Source of the DNA: a crenarchaeote SCGC AAA261-N23
Lineage (GTDB): Archaea; Thermoproteota; Thermoprotei; Gearchaeales; Gearchaeaceae
Assembly (NCBI GenBank): GCA_000375685.1
Contig: AQVQ01000005.1
Span: forward strand, 1-35,424
Direction: 5' to 3'
Length of the DNA: 35,424 nt
Shown: positions 1 to 8,096 of the stretch, one piece after another
Layout of the letters: every line of letters begins with the position of its first letter
How positions within the stretch are numbered: position 1 is the stretch's first letter
The notes under the pieces: generated by a model
Seen by the model: the letters and a program-made list of their open reading frames with translations, nothing else
Databases searched by the model: none
Told to the model about the DNA's origin: nothing
Made by a program: the position numbers and the translations under genes

Positions 1-56
1 TGTTTGGCAATGAGGATAAGAAATTAAAAGAATATTTTGAGAAATGGAAGTTATAA
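1..56 (+). CDS. 3' end of a copy of the 98-residue operon gene (partial, cut by window start)
   Basis: The frame beginning with TTT at 3-5 reads FGNEDKKLKEYFEKWKL and stops at TAA 54-56. This is identical to the last residues of the protein encoded at 6850-7146 on the other strand, because bases 1-95 repeat 6811-6905 in inverted orientation. The stop overlaps the cas10 ATG (44-46) by 13 bases. Whether the rest of the gene exists upstream of the window cannot be seen. It may be a full second copy, a short duplicated end, or an assembly break at a repeat. Confidence 0.6.
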   Translation, partial: FGNEDKKLKEYFEKWKL

Positions 57-95
57 GAGGCTTTATATTACCTAAAAGAGGAAAAGATGAAAAAC
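1..95 (+). repeat. Inverted repeat copy A (partner at 6811-6905)
   Basis: Base by base, 1-95 is the reverse complement of 6811-6905 with no mismatch that I can find; identity ends at 95/6811. The left limit is the window edge, so the repeat may be longer. It contains the end of the 98-residue gene and the first 17 codons of cas10. The two copies bracket a 6.7 kb segment with the plus-strand half of the type III locus. Confidence 0.95.
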
Positions 96-2734
96 CAATC
101 TATGCAGAAAGAATAAATGAAGTTCGTGCAAATGAATTATTAAATGAATATATAGGTCTAATAGAATATATAATCAAAACTTTCAAAGAATTTAACAAAA
201 GTAAGAGTATAAATAATGCTAAATCTTTTAATATCTTTTTAAACTATTTTATTTTAAAACTGAAATCTATTTTATATCTAGATCCTATACCTAATGTAAT
301 ACCTTCTCCATTAATTCCAGAATATTATATAGAGAAATTACTTAATAATGAAGAGACAAGACTCTATACATACGAAGGAATAGACGAATATTCAAAGTTT
401 TTGATAAATAAAGAAAACCCACAAATTATAAAAAAATATTATAAAATATTCAATGAAAACAGAAAACACAATGAAAAGCTCTTTAATATACTAGATTTTC
501 CCGCAGATACTAGAATAGGTGCCAATGCTTCTTCATTGATTATTCATATGCTAACTGTAGCAGGTTTAGCTTCAGCGATAGCTATAGAAGAAAAACTAAA
601 TGAAAAGGATATCGTAGCTTTAAGGCTGATAAGCCTCTTCCATGATATAGGAAAGTTTAAAATTAGAGAATGGTACAAGCATGCTGAGAATTCTGCAGCA
701 ATCTTGAAGCAAATTCTTGAGTCATATGTAGAAGGAGAAGCAAAGACCATACTTGATGAAGCTTGTAATTTATTGAGTAAAGAAAAACAATTTGAATCTT
801 CTAACAAAATCTTGCAAATTTTTAAACTAGCTGATAGAATAGCTAGTAGCATTGATAGACTTAAAAACTATTTTTTTAGCTATGTTGCGGTTAGTCCTGA
901 AGCCAAAGAAATCTTAAAATATATTAAAGAATTTGGGAAGGAGAAAATTGAAGAAGTTTATGATAAATGGGAATTTTGGGAAAAAATTCCAATAGATATA
1001 AGATTTAAACTTACAGAGGCTTTTTGTAAAAATATTGAAAGAATTACCGAGAAAGTATCGATTAGCAACGAAGTTGCTTCTGCTAATTTGCGTCTAGCAA
1101 GGATAGATTTACGTTCAATTCAAAGCTTTATAAAAAGTAACGAATTGAGAATAATAAACGCTAGCAGTAGAATAGTCGATATTTTAACTTATTTTGGAAT
1201 ACCTCTAAGACTGATCGAATTGGGCCTACCCCCTGAATGTATATTATACTTTGGAGGAGGAAATATAACGTTGGTAATACCTGTGAGTTTAATAGATATT
1301 TTAACGAATGAGAAGTTCGGCAATCTGATAGAAGTAATTGTAGGTTCTGCACCATTTTATTATGATTTCCGCAAAATTAATGAAGAATTAGAATTAGATT
1401 TAGCGCTTAAAAAGCTTCATAGACAATCCTTAAGAAACGTTGAGCTAAATATATTTAAATTCTGTGAAGCGTGCGGAAGTAGGCCTGCAGAAATTAAAGA
1501 TCAAAAAATAATGGACGGGAAACCAGTATGCACAATTTGTAAAAAGAAATTTGATATAGGTGGAAATATTCACTTCATGACCAGAGTAATTTTATACTAT
1601 ATTAATAAAGAAGGAGAAATCGGTTTGGAAAAAGCTTATTCTATTGCGGGAACAATATTAACAGATGTTCCTGTTTATATTTCTGGTGTAAGTGCAGATA
1701 AGTTAGGTGGGCCTATTGAAGAATATCCAAATATTTCGATTGTCAGATTTGATGGCAACATTATTGGTTCATTCATGGCTTCCTGCATAAACATTACAGA
1801 TGCTCATGAAAGAAGTGTTAGAATAGACTGGTCTGTTAAGAAAGCAGTACACGATTTCCTTAATATGTTTGATAAGAAAGAACGTGAGGAAGATTATCTA
1901 AGATTAATTTTAGGCATTATGTATTTAGGAGGAGATGATGGAGCTTTATTAATGCCTTCAAGCTTCGCTATACCATTCGCTTTATACTTAGGAAATGAAT
2001 TTTATCTTAACACAGGTTGTAGACTTACTTTATCAATCGCTATAATCTCAGCTAAACCAAAACATCCTTTAATACCGTTATATGAAAGTTGTGGTGAATT
2101 ACTAGATGAAATAGTTAAGAACAAATGTAGAGATTTAGCATATAAAGCAACTACTGGCGAGATAGAAAAAACAGGCGCAGAATTTAGAGGCGCTGTAGGT
2201 TTTTATGCGGCAAACGGAAGCTTTATTCTTAAAGAAAATATTGAGAGCATATTTAAAAGTTTAGATAGAGTTAAGCTATCTTACCAATATGTTAGGCCTT
2301 ATGTTATTGGAATGCCTCCTATAACAGATGAAGTTAAAACAAAAGAGTATATCACCTTATATTCATTGCTTAAGCCTATTCTACAACAGTTAGGAATAAA
2401 GTATGAGAATGTAAAGGAGCTTATAGAAAATATACTAACGAAAATAACAAGTGAAAAAAAGAATAGTATTGAAACTCTAAATAAAATCAAAAGAATTGCG
2501 TTAGATGGAATGCAAACACGTGTTTATGCCGATAATTCATTGGAAATTAAAATATTATATACCTATAAACAATCGCCAAAAAACAAAGAGCAAATAAGCG
2601 AAGATTCAGTTATATATAAAAATTTAATAGAGAATTTGTTATATATGAATGAACAAAATACAAACAAAGAATTATACTTTAATATTTATGATCTTATAAT
2701 GGCTTTAAAGATTTTAGGAGGTGGAGATATATGA
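44..2734 (+). CDS. cas10: Cas10, type III CRISPR effector large subunit (HD nuclease and cyclase)
   Basis: This is the signature subunit of type III effectors; it degrades ssDNA and makes cyclic oligoadenylates when the complex binds target RNA. In 896 residues I see an HD domain (FHDIGKF, His200-Asp201, with His168 and His213 nearby), a first palm domain (DLRSIQSFI near 355), a zinc motif (Cys474, Cys477, Cys496, Cys499), and the cyclase motif GGDD at 629-632. Both catalytic centres look intact. The start ATG overlaps the stop of the preceding gene by 13 bases. The first 17 codons lie within the inverted repeat and reappear at the start of the 6620-6862 ORF, so the N-terminus is shared with another reading frame. 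About 150 residues precede the HD motif. It is the first visible gene of a tightly coupled operon. Cas10 identity is secure; the III-D assignment rests on the neighbours. Confidence 0.96.
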   Translation: MEVIRGFILPKRGKDEKPIYAERINEVRANELLNEYIGLIEYIIKTFKEFNKSKSINNAKSFNIFLNYFILKLKSILYLDPIPNVIPSPLIPEYYIEKLLNNEETRLYTYEGIDEYSKFLINKENPQIIKKYYKIFNENRKHNEKLFNILDFPADTRIGANASSLIIHMLTVAGLASAIAIEEKLNEKDIVALRLISLFHDIGKFKIREWYKHAENSAAILKQILESYVEGEAKTILDEACNLLSKEKQFESSNKILQIFKLADRIASSIDRLKNYFFSYVAVSPEAKEILKYIKEFGKEKIEEVYDKWEFWEKIPIDIRFKLTEAFCKNIERITEKVSISNEVASANLRLARIDLRSIQSFIKSNELRIINASSRIVDILTYFGIPLRLIELGLPPECILYFGGGNITLVIPVSLIDILTNEKFGNLIEVIVGSAPFYYDFRKINEELELDLALKKLHRQSLRNVELNIFKFCEACGSRPAEIKDQKIMDGKPVCTICKKKFDIGGNIHFMTRVILYYINKEGEIGLEKAYSIAGTILTDVPVYISGVSADKLGGPIEEYPNISIVRFDGNIIGSFMASCINITDAHERSVRIDWSVKKAVHDFLNMFDKKEREEDYLRLILGIMYLGGDDGALLMPSSFAIPFALYLGNEFYLNTGCRLTLSIAIISAKPKHPLIPLYESCGELLDEIVKNKCRDLAYKATTGEIEKTGAEFRGAVGFYAANGSFILKENIESIFKSLDRVKLSYQYVRPYVIGMPPITDEVKTKEYITLYSLLKPILQQLGIKYENVKELIENILTKITSEKKNSIETLNKIKRIALDGMQTRVYADNSLEIKILYTYKQSPKNKEQISEDSVIYKNLIENLLYMNEQNTNKELYFNIYDLIMALKILGGGDI
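2717..2725 (+). promoter_or_regulatory. Strong Shine-Dalgarno inside the cas operon
   Basis: GGAGGTGGA lies a few bases before ATG 2731, at the cas10/cas7-like junction. The start overlaps the cas10 stop (TGA 2732-2734), so this site fixes the downstream start and supports coupled translation of an operon transcript. Confidence 0.7.
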
Positions 2735-3354
2735 GTTTTGCAATAATAAATTTAAATTTAGAAGTTAAGAAAAAGCTTAATATTGGAACAAAGTTGAGAA
2801 GCATTGCTGCAGATATTCCCCTTCAAAAGATAAATATAAACGGAAAAGAAATGGTATATATTCCAGGTTCCACCATTAAAGGGGTTCTTAGGACTTCTGC
2901 TATAAGGATTGCGCATCTCTTAAAGCTTCAAGTAAACGCTTATAGCGTTAATCCTTCAATGATAAACAATAAAGGAAGCGATATTATATGCGAATTGTTC
3001 GGTGCTCCTAACAAAAGTTCTAAAATATTTGTAGAAGATGCATACTTGGAGACGAACACAGAGATATTGACACATATAAGAATAGATGATAAGTATCAAG
3101 TAGTAAAAGAAGGAAGTCTATTTAAAGCGGAATACTTGCCCATAGGTACTAAATTCAAATCTAAAGTAAAGTGCTATGATGTAAGCATAGATGAAATGAG
3201 ACTTCTTTTAGCTTCAATTGTAGAAATGAACTACGAAAGGTTCGGCAAAGCAGGACTTGTTGAGGTTAAGATAGGAAAAGATTCACAAATACCTGAAACT
3301 TATCTCAAGGATCCTATAGTTAAAGAAATTTTAGAGGCGATAAGAAGTGGCTAG
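2731..3354 (+). CDS. Cas7-like backbone subunit (Csm3-like RAMP)
   Basis: This 207-residue RAMP protein probably forms part of the crRNA-binding backbone. Near the N-terminus it has the Cas7 hallmark VYIPGSTIKGVLRTSA, the helix that follows the first RRM strand, and ICELFGAP, a degenerate form of the CxxCxLFG motif in its paralogues. Asp29 lies about where Csm3 carries its target-RNA-cleaving aspartate (inference from position only). It is short for the family. The ATG overlaps the cas10 stop and has a strong Shine-Dalgarno. It is one of five Cas7-like proteins here; type III-D complexes are known to use several different Cas7 paralogues, each likely at a fixed place in the backbone. Confidence 0.88.
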   Translation: MSFAIINLNLEVKKKLNIGTKLRSIAADIPLQKININGKEMVYIPGSTIKGVLRTSAIRIAHLLKLQVNAYSVNPSMINNKGSDIICELFGAPNKSSKIFVEDAYLETNTEILTHIRIDDKYQVVKEGSLFKAEYLPIGTKFKSKVKCYDVSIDEMRLLLASIVEMNYERFGKAGLVEVKIGKDSQIPETYLKDPIVKEILEAIRSG

Positions 3355-4414
3355 ATCCTATTATCTCAACTTAAAAATTAAGTCACCATTAATAATTACT
3401 AGCAAACAATTAGGCCGAATACTTTATAATGAATTTAGCTACATTCCAGGATTCACAATAAGAGGTGCTTTAATAGCTGAACTATACCGAAGAGGTAATA
3501 GAAATATTCTAAAAGAAACATACGATCCAAAATTAATTATCGGCCCCGCATACCCATTCATTGATGGCAAAATATCTGAACCTGCTCATCCATTTTTATT
3601 TAAGTGTAAGCTTTGCAAATCGCTAGGAGAAAACAGCTACATTTTTCTATCTGATGGATACAGAGAATTTGTCGAAAAAGGAAATATCGAAATTAAAAAA
3701 ATGTTCCCCAATTGTTGCGAAAAAGGCCATAAAGGAACGATAAAATCCCTGTCAGGCTCCCTAATAGTTGATGGCAAGCAAATAAGAGAAGTTAAAATTA
3801 GTAATGTGAGCTTAGAGGCTGTAGGTATATCCAAAAAGATAAAGGCTTCTGAGATAGGAATGCTTTATAATTATGTTGGAATAGAGCCTGGCACAAATTT
3901 TATATCTAAAATGATCTGTGAAGATGAGATAGTAAAGGAAATCAAGGAGATAAAAGAAATCCATATAGGTAGAGGAATAAGTAGAGGTTTAGGAAAGGTT
4001 GAAATCAGCGTTGAAGACTATAAAGAAAATAATAAAGAGAGGATTAAAAAAATATTGAATTCAGACAGGATAATTATTAAGGCTATTTCGCCGGCCTTTA
4101 AACTATCAATTAAAGATGGTGGCTTATATTCTGAATTCGATTTGGATTTACCTAATTTGAAGAAGAAGATATTCATAAACAACGATTCTAAAATACTTAC
4201 AGGTATTACAAAGGTTTCAGGTTTCAGCTTCTTTAAGGGCAATGCGATTTCGAAGCCTATTTTTTACGGGGCAAAAGAAGGTTCATTATTTTTCTTTGAA
4301 ACCAATAATTTTAACGAGCAGACAATCGATGAAATCGTGAATTATGAACTTCATGGGATTTCTCCGTTTAATCATGTAGGGATAAATCATTTTAAGGTGA
4401 TCGACTATGTCTGA
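3347..4414 (+). CDS. csx10: Csx10/Cas5-like RAMP subunit with zinc-binding cysteines
   Basis: In type III complexes a Csx10/Csm4 (Cas5-like) subunit sits next to Cas10 and holds the 5' handle of the crRNA. Over 355 residues I see a RAMP helix motif (FSYIPGFTIRGALIAEL, about 30-46), a probable metal site (Cys87, Cys90, Cys123, Cys124, His128), and a glycine-rich loop (IHIGRGISRGLGKVEI, about 205-220) typical of this group. A second, less conserved region follows. The likely start is GTG at 3347, overlapping the previous stop by 8 bases and preceded by a GAGGCG-like ribosome binding site. Type III-D is characterised by Csx10, so this gene is the main basis for the subtype call. It could instead be a divergent Cas7 fusion. 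Confidence 0.72.
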   Translation: MARSYYLNLKIKSPLIITSKQLGRILYNEFSYIPGFTIRGALIAELYRRGNRNILKETYDPKLIIGPAYPFIDGKISEPAHPFLFKCKLCKSLGENSYIFLSDGYREFVEKGNIEIKKMFPNCCEKGHKGTIKSLSGSLIVDGKQIREVKISNVSLEAVGISKKIKASEIGMLYNYVGIEPGTNFISKMICEDEIVKEIKEIKEIHIGRGISRGLGKVEISVEDYKENNKERIKKILNSDRIIIKAISPAFKLSIKDGGLYSEFDLDLPNLKKKIFINNDSKILTGITKVSGFSFFKGNAISKPIFYGAKEGSLFFFETNNFNEQTIDEIVNYELHGISPFNHVGINHFKVIDYV

Positions 4415-5297
4415 GAACATATACTTAGAAAAGCTAATTCAGCGGTACATACTAGATTTAAAGCTTGTAGCGAAATCCCGAATTCATGTAGGCTCTATTC
4501 AAGAAGGAACGTTAAAGAGGATAGTTTGGTTAAATGTAAATGGAAAATTGTTACCTGCAATTCCTGCTGAATCTTTTAAAGGTGCTCTTAGAAAATTAGC
4601 CGCGAAGATAGCAAAGAGTATTAATTTCGAAAATCAAGAAATAGAAGAGATAGTAGCCTACCATACGGAAGATAAGCATTCCAAAAAAGAAATAGAAAAA
4701 TTGATTTATCCCGAATTTTTGGAAAAAGTGAACATAGAAGATACTTTGAAGAATATATATAACGAAGAACAGTTAAAAGAACTATCTCAAGATACTAAGA
4801 AAGAACTTTACTTATCTTTAAAGTGCCCTATTTGTAGACTATTTGGTTCAAGAGGAGTATCTGGGAAAATGCTTTTTGGGGATCTTTTACTTATCGACGA
4901 GCCCAAAACAAACATTTACACAAGCACGAGTATTGAGAGAAAAAATAAGGTAGTTGCACCTGAGAGATTATTTTCGATAGAAAGCTTAGAATCCAATCTT
5001 AGATTTAGGTGTAAGATAATCATTGATAATGTTGAAAGAATAAGTCCTGAAGCAATGCTTCTTGCTAGAACATTAAAATACTTACTAAAAATGGAAGAAT
5101 TTAATATAGGAGGAGCTAAAAGTAGGGGATATGGTAGATTAACGATAGATAAAGATTCAATAGTGTATATACAAACCTTTAAAACTCCTATTGACGATAA
5201 AGAGATACTAGAGAATATCAGTATTCTCTTAGCCAAAAAAATAGAAACTAAGAATCTAAACGAGTTCATTGAATGGTTAATTCATGCTAAATCCTAG
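4407..5297 (+). CDS. Cas7-like backbone subunit (Csm3-like RAMP)
   Basis: This 296-residue RAMP has the motifs PAIPAESFKGALRKLA, CPICRLFGSRG and a C-terminal glycine-rich NIGGAKSRGYGRLTI, the usual Cas7/Csm3 pattern. The loop before the first motif (GSIQEGTLKRIVWLNVNG) has no aspartate where other Csm3 proteins carry the catalytic one, so this copy is probably structural. A charged helical insertion (about residues 75-140) separates the first motif from CPIC. ATG 4407 overlaps the previous stop by 8 bases. The gene lies between csx10 and the nuclease-like gene in the same operon. Confidence 0.88.
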   Translation: MSENIYLEKLIQRYILDLKLVAKSRIHVGSIQEGTLKRIVWLNVNGKLLPAIPAESFKGALRKLAAKIAKSINFENQEIEEIVAYHTEDKHSKKEIEKLIYPEFLEKVNIEDTLKNIYNEEQLKELSQDTKKELYLSLKCPICRLFGSRGVSGKMLFGDLLLIDEPKTNIYTSTSIERKNKVVAPERLFSIESLESNLRFRCKIIIDNVERISPEAMLLARTLKYLLKMEEFNIGGAKSRGYGRLTIDKDSIVYIQTFKTPIDDKEILENISILLAKKIETKNLNEFIEWLIHAKS

Positions 5298-6537
5298 ATA
5301 TTATAAGATAACCTATTTTGAACTAATTTTTCTCTTAAATTTCTTATTTAATGCAACAATTTCAAAATTAAATAATGGAAATGCCCCAGCCGAAATAATA
5401 GAGAATTTTACTTCAGAAAATTTCAAATACATAATTAATAGTCCAAATACTAAAAATAACATAAATGTTAACATTGATATAAACGATATCCCATTTATAG
5501 AAAATATAAAAAACCCAAATGCAGAAATAAATCTTAGAATAGCCAAAAACGATTATACAACTTCTATTGAGAAAATAATAAATGTTTTAGATATCAATTA
5601 CATTATAGAAATTTTACAAAAATTTAATGAAATTATCTCAGAAATAAGAGAATCAAAAATAATTATTTTGCTTGAAAAGCTCAACCTTTTCCTTTATAAA
5701 ATTTTATTCAACATTGAAGAAAATATCGAGCAAATAATAACTCAATGTATAGAAAGAAATGCAACGGATGTTCATATAATATTAAATTATTACTGGGATT
5801 TTACTAAATTTCTGTTTTCTAAAGAAAATATTGATGACATTAAATTATTTAAGAATATTAAAATAAACGATGATTATAAGTATAGACATAATAATATAGA
5901 AGATAATGTGATTATAATCAAGCTTGATTCTTTAGACTCAATTGCTAAAAAATATTATGAAAGTTTTAATTCTCAAGATAGTTACGCCAAAACTAGATTT
6001 GAATATATGGAAAAATTCGAACTATGCTATAATTGCAAAAGAATATATCTAAATGATATAAAAAAATGTCCAGATTGCGGATCCACCTTAAAGAATTTAA
6101 AGTCTTCTTTTATTATGGATAAACAGCTTTTTGATAGAATAATAAAGAAACCAGAAAAATCATTTGAGATATTGGCTTATTTAAAAATCAGAGAAATTGT
6201 AGGAAATCTTATACCTAATGCTTTTATATTGCACAGTATACTTGTTCCCAAAAACATAAACGGAACTGAAGAGATAGATATTCTAATTTGCATAGTAGAA
6301 AAAAATATTGGTGTAAAAAAAGGAATCGTTATAGAATGCAAAATGAAAGAAAAACTAGATAACGAAGATATTAATCAATTAAGTGAACATGTAAATCTGA
6401 TCAATCAAATAAATAATGATATCACAGTTAATGGTTTTATAATTTATTTAGGAGTTACTGATAATAATAACAACGCGATCAATGTTTTCGATGAAGAAAA
6501 AATACGAAAAAAGATAATTAACTTTATTCTTCAATAG
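5284..6537 (+). CDS. Type III operon-end protein: zinc ribbon plus PD-(D/E)XK-like nuclease
   Basis: This 417-residue protein is not one I can name. The N-terminal half (1-240) is helical and asparagine- and isoleucine-rich without a recognised domain, and I see no CARF motif. A zinc ribbon follows (Cys248, Cys251, Cys262, Cys265). The C-terminal part fits a PD-(D/E)XK or NERD-like restriction fold: EEIDILI with Asp332, a strand ending VIECK (Glu351, Lys353), then INQLSEH with Gln365. It starts 14 bases inside the preceding cas7-like gene, so it is translated with the effector genes. I infer an accessory DNase or RNase of the type III locus. The lack of a CARF domain sets it apart from Can1/Card1. 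Nuclease activity is inference; the motifs are visible. Confidence 0.65.
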   Translation: MLNPRYYKITYFELIFLLNFLFNATISKLNNGNAPAEIIENFTSENFKYIINSPNTKNNINVNIDINDIPFIENIKNPNAEINLRIAKNDYTTSIEKIINVLDINYIIEILQKFNEIISEIRESKIIILLEKLNLFLYKILFNIEENIEQIITQCIERNATDVHIILNYYWDFTKFLFSKENIDDIKLFKNIKINDDYKYRHNNIEDNVIIIKLDSLDSIAKKYYESFNSQDSYAKTRFEYMEKFELCYNCKRIYLNDIKKCPDCGSTLKNLKSSFIMDKQLFDRIIKKPEKSFEILAYLKIREIVGNLIPNAFILHSILVPKNINGTEEIDILICIVEKNIGVKKGIVIECKMKEKLDNEDINQLSEHVNLINQINNDITVNGFIIYLGVTDNNNNAINVFDEEKIRKKIINFILQ

Positions 6538-6619
6538 AATATCTCCTTTAACTATTGCTTATTAGGCCCGCACAATATATAAACATAAGATATTGGATAA
6601 GCTATTTAAAGGAAAAAAT
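6538..6619. other. Short spacer between the two convergent operons
   Basis: An AT-rich stretch of about 80 bases between the facing stop codons. It has short T and A runs, but I see no clear stem-loop. It would hold the 3' ends of both transcripts in the present arrangement. Confidence 0.5.
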
Positions 6620-6862
6620 TCAGGTTTTTAATATTTTTAACAAAGTTTTTAGCCATTCTCTTGTTCTAATCGTTCCTTTGTCTTCGTTTATATTAAAACA
6701 ATAAGGATATACTACATCTAAATCGTCTAGCTTCAAATCAAATTTAGCTAATTCATCTTTAGCTCTCAATATGGGAGTCTCTATCTTAAACATTTCTGCA
6801 ATCTTCAAAAGTTTTTCATCTTTTCCTCTTTTAGGTAATATAAAGCCTCTTATAACTTCCAT
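6620..6862 (-). CDS. Chimeric small ORF: Cas10 N-terminus joined to a HEPN-like tail
   Basis: Eighty residues. The first 17 (MEVIRGFILPKRGKDEK) are identical to the Cas10 start because they lie in the inverted repeat. The rest (LLKIAEMFKIETPILRAKDE through DDLDVVYPYCF to the end) differs from Cas10. It weakly resembles the second half of small HEPN proteins, in which a helix is followed by a tyrosine-rich YPxxF stretch and a TREEA-like helix. It overlaps the stop of the 98-residue gene by 13 bases, exactly as cas10 does. It is either a genuine small gene whose 5' end was copied, or a product of the rearrangement that displaced cas10 from this place. Function unknown. Confidence 0.45.
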   Translation of the reverse strand: MEVIRGFILPKRGKDEKLLKIAEMFKIETPILRAKDELAKFDLKLDDLDVVYPYCFNINEDKGTIRTREWLKTLLKILKT

Positions 6863-6905
6863 TTCTCAAAATATTCTTTTAATTTCTTATCCTCATTGCC
6901 AAACA
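6811..6905 (-). repeat. Inverted repeat copy B (partner at 1-95)
   Basis: The reverse complement of 1-95 without visible mismatch. It covers the 3' end of the 98-residue gene and the first 17 codons of the following frame. Upstream of this copy the complete 98-residue gene and the cas11-cas7 operon are present. Confidence 0.95.
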
Positions 6906-7146
6906 AGTGATGAAGATATTTTTCTTCGTAATCCTTGGTATCTATTTCTGTAATGGAGTACTCATCGCCTTTTTCATGCTTCCATGCGATTATTGTATTT
7001 CTTTGTTCTTCTTTAATCAAGGCAAATCCACATATTCCCAAGTTGCTCTTTTCATTCTTCAATGCAGTCATATCAGGTAGGACCGAAATTGTCAATAACG
7101 CATTGCTTAATTTATTGATTAACTCTTCTTTTTTCATCTTATTCAT
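6850..7146 (-). CDS. Uncharacterised 98-residue protein of the type III operon
   Basis: A small charged protein of the minus-strand cas operon. ATG 7146 overlaps the stop of the preceding RAMP gene in an ATGA arrangement. I do not recognise a family. Visible parts are an N-terminal helix (MKKEELINKLSNALLTISV), a central beta-rich part (NLGICGFALIKEEQRNTII) and an acidic C-terminal helix. It is much shorter than Cas11 and is not RAMP-like. Its place next to cas10 (in the presumed original order) and its translational coupling suggest a small complex subunit or regulator, but this is inference. Its 3' end is duplicated at 1-56. Confidence 0.8.
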   Translation of the reverse strand: MNKMKKEELINKLSNALLTISVLPDMTALKNEKSNLGICGFALIKEEQRNTIIAWKHEKGDEYSITEIDTKDYEEKYLHHLFGNEDKKLKEYFEKWKL

Positions 7147-8096
7147 TTTATCTTCCCCAATTCGAGATTCATTTTATATTCGCTATTTTCTAATTCGGTT
7201 TTAGCTTTACTGATCAGGTCATTTACGTCCTTTGCTATATGTTTAGGTTCGTAATCAATTAATTCAAACATAATAGTTCCAAATTCAAAATTATTCCTGA
7301 ATAAAGGCTTTCTGAGTTTAGGTATGTGCTGATATTTGAACGCTCCTATCAGTACAGGGATATCGCTATATAATTCTAGACCTGCAAACAATATTCCCAA
7401 TTCCACGAAATTAGCGTTAATTCCTATTATTTCGCCTTTAAAAACCGAGTTAGGCTTTATCGCTTCAATTCCATTCTTTTCTTTTAATATTTCAACTCCT
7501 CCCTGTTCTAATACTAAGTTAGAGAAATAATATCTTGAAGATAAACCCGGGGCTCCAAACATATCACAAACAATGCAAACATAAGGTGATTCTTCTTCAT
7601 CGTATCTGCAACTCTGTTTATATAATAGAACTTCATCAGACCAGAAGTCCTTATGATCCATCGAATATTTAACATAGTTACCTACAACACTGAAGCAAGA
7701 ATTAGAGTAATATGAGTTTCCTATTTTATATGGAATGAATTTATACTCTATTCTTGATCTAGTAGCTCCTTTAAAAGATGAAGCAGGTATAATCTTTTTA
7801 TTATTTAAGGTTGCAAAATTCTTAATGTTTTGAACTTGTTTATATTTTTCAAGTTCTTTATCATAAAAATTAACTAAGTTTTCTATATCTTTGTTTTCAA
7901 TTTTTGCTTTAACTTTAACATTCTTAATCATTTTAATAAAGTCTTCAAATTTTGGTAATTCAAAGAATACGTCTCTAGAAAAAATATATCCTTTTGTAGT
8001 TGCTCTTAGTTTAAGTTTTATATCGAAGCGTCCTTCTAATCTTTTTGTTCTAGAAGTTATTTCTTTTCTATTTATCTTTACTGTTATTTGACTCAT
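7143..8096 (-). CDS. Divergent Cas7-like RAMP subunit
   Basis: A 317-residue protein with the RAMP signature in altered form: KKIIPASSFKGATRSRIEYK near 110, then CIVCDMFGAPG near 180. It lacks the usual glycine-rich C-terminal loop but has VLIGAFKYQHIPKL in its place. A long N-terminal segment (about 100 residues before the RAMP helix) is unusual and may replace the thumb domain. ATG 8096 overlaps the previous stop by 4 bases (ATGA). It could be a Csm5-like end-cap or a divergent Cas7 at the end of the backbone. Confidence 0.82.
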   Translation of the reverse strand: MSQITVKINRKEITSRTKRLEGRFDIKLKLRATTKGYIFSRDVFFELPKFEDFIKMIKNVKVKAKIENKDIENLVNFYDKELEKYKQVQNIKNFATLNNKKIIPASSFKGATRSRIEYKFIPYKIGNSYYSNSCFSVVGNYVKYSMDHKDFWSDEVLLYKQSCRYDEEESPYVCIVCDMFGAPGLSSRYYFSNLVLEQGGVEILKEKNGIEAIKPNSVFKGEIIGINANFVELGILFAGLELYSDIPVLIGAFKYQHIPKLRKPLFRNNFEFGTIMFELIDYEPKHIAKDVNDLISKAKTELENSEYKMNLELGKIK

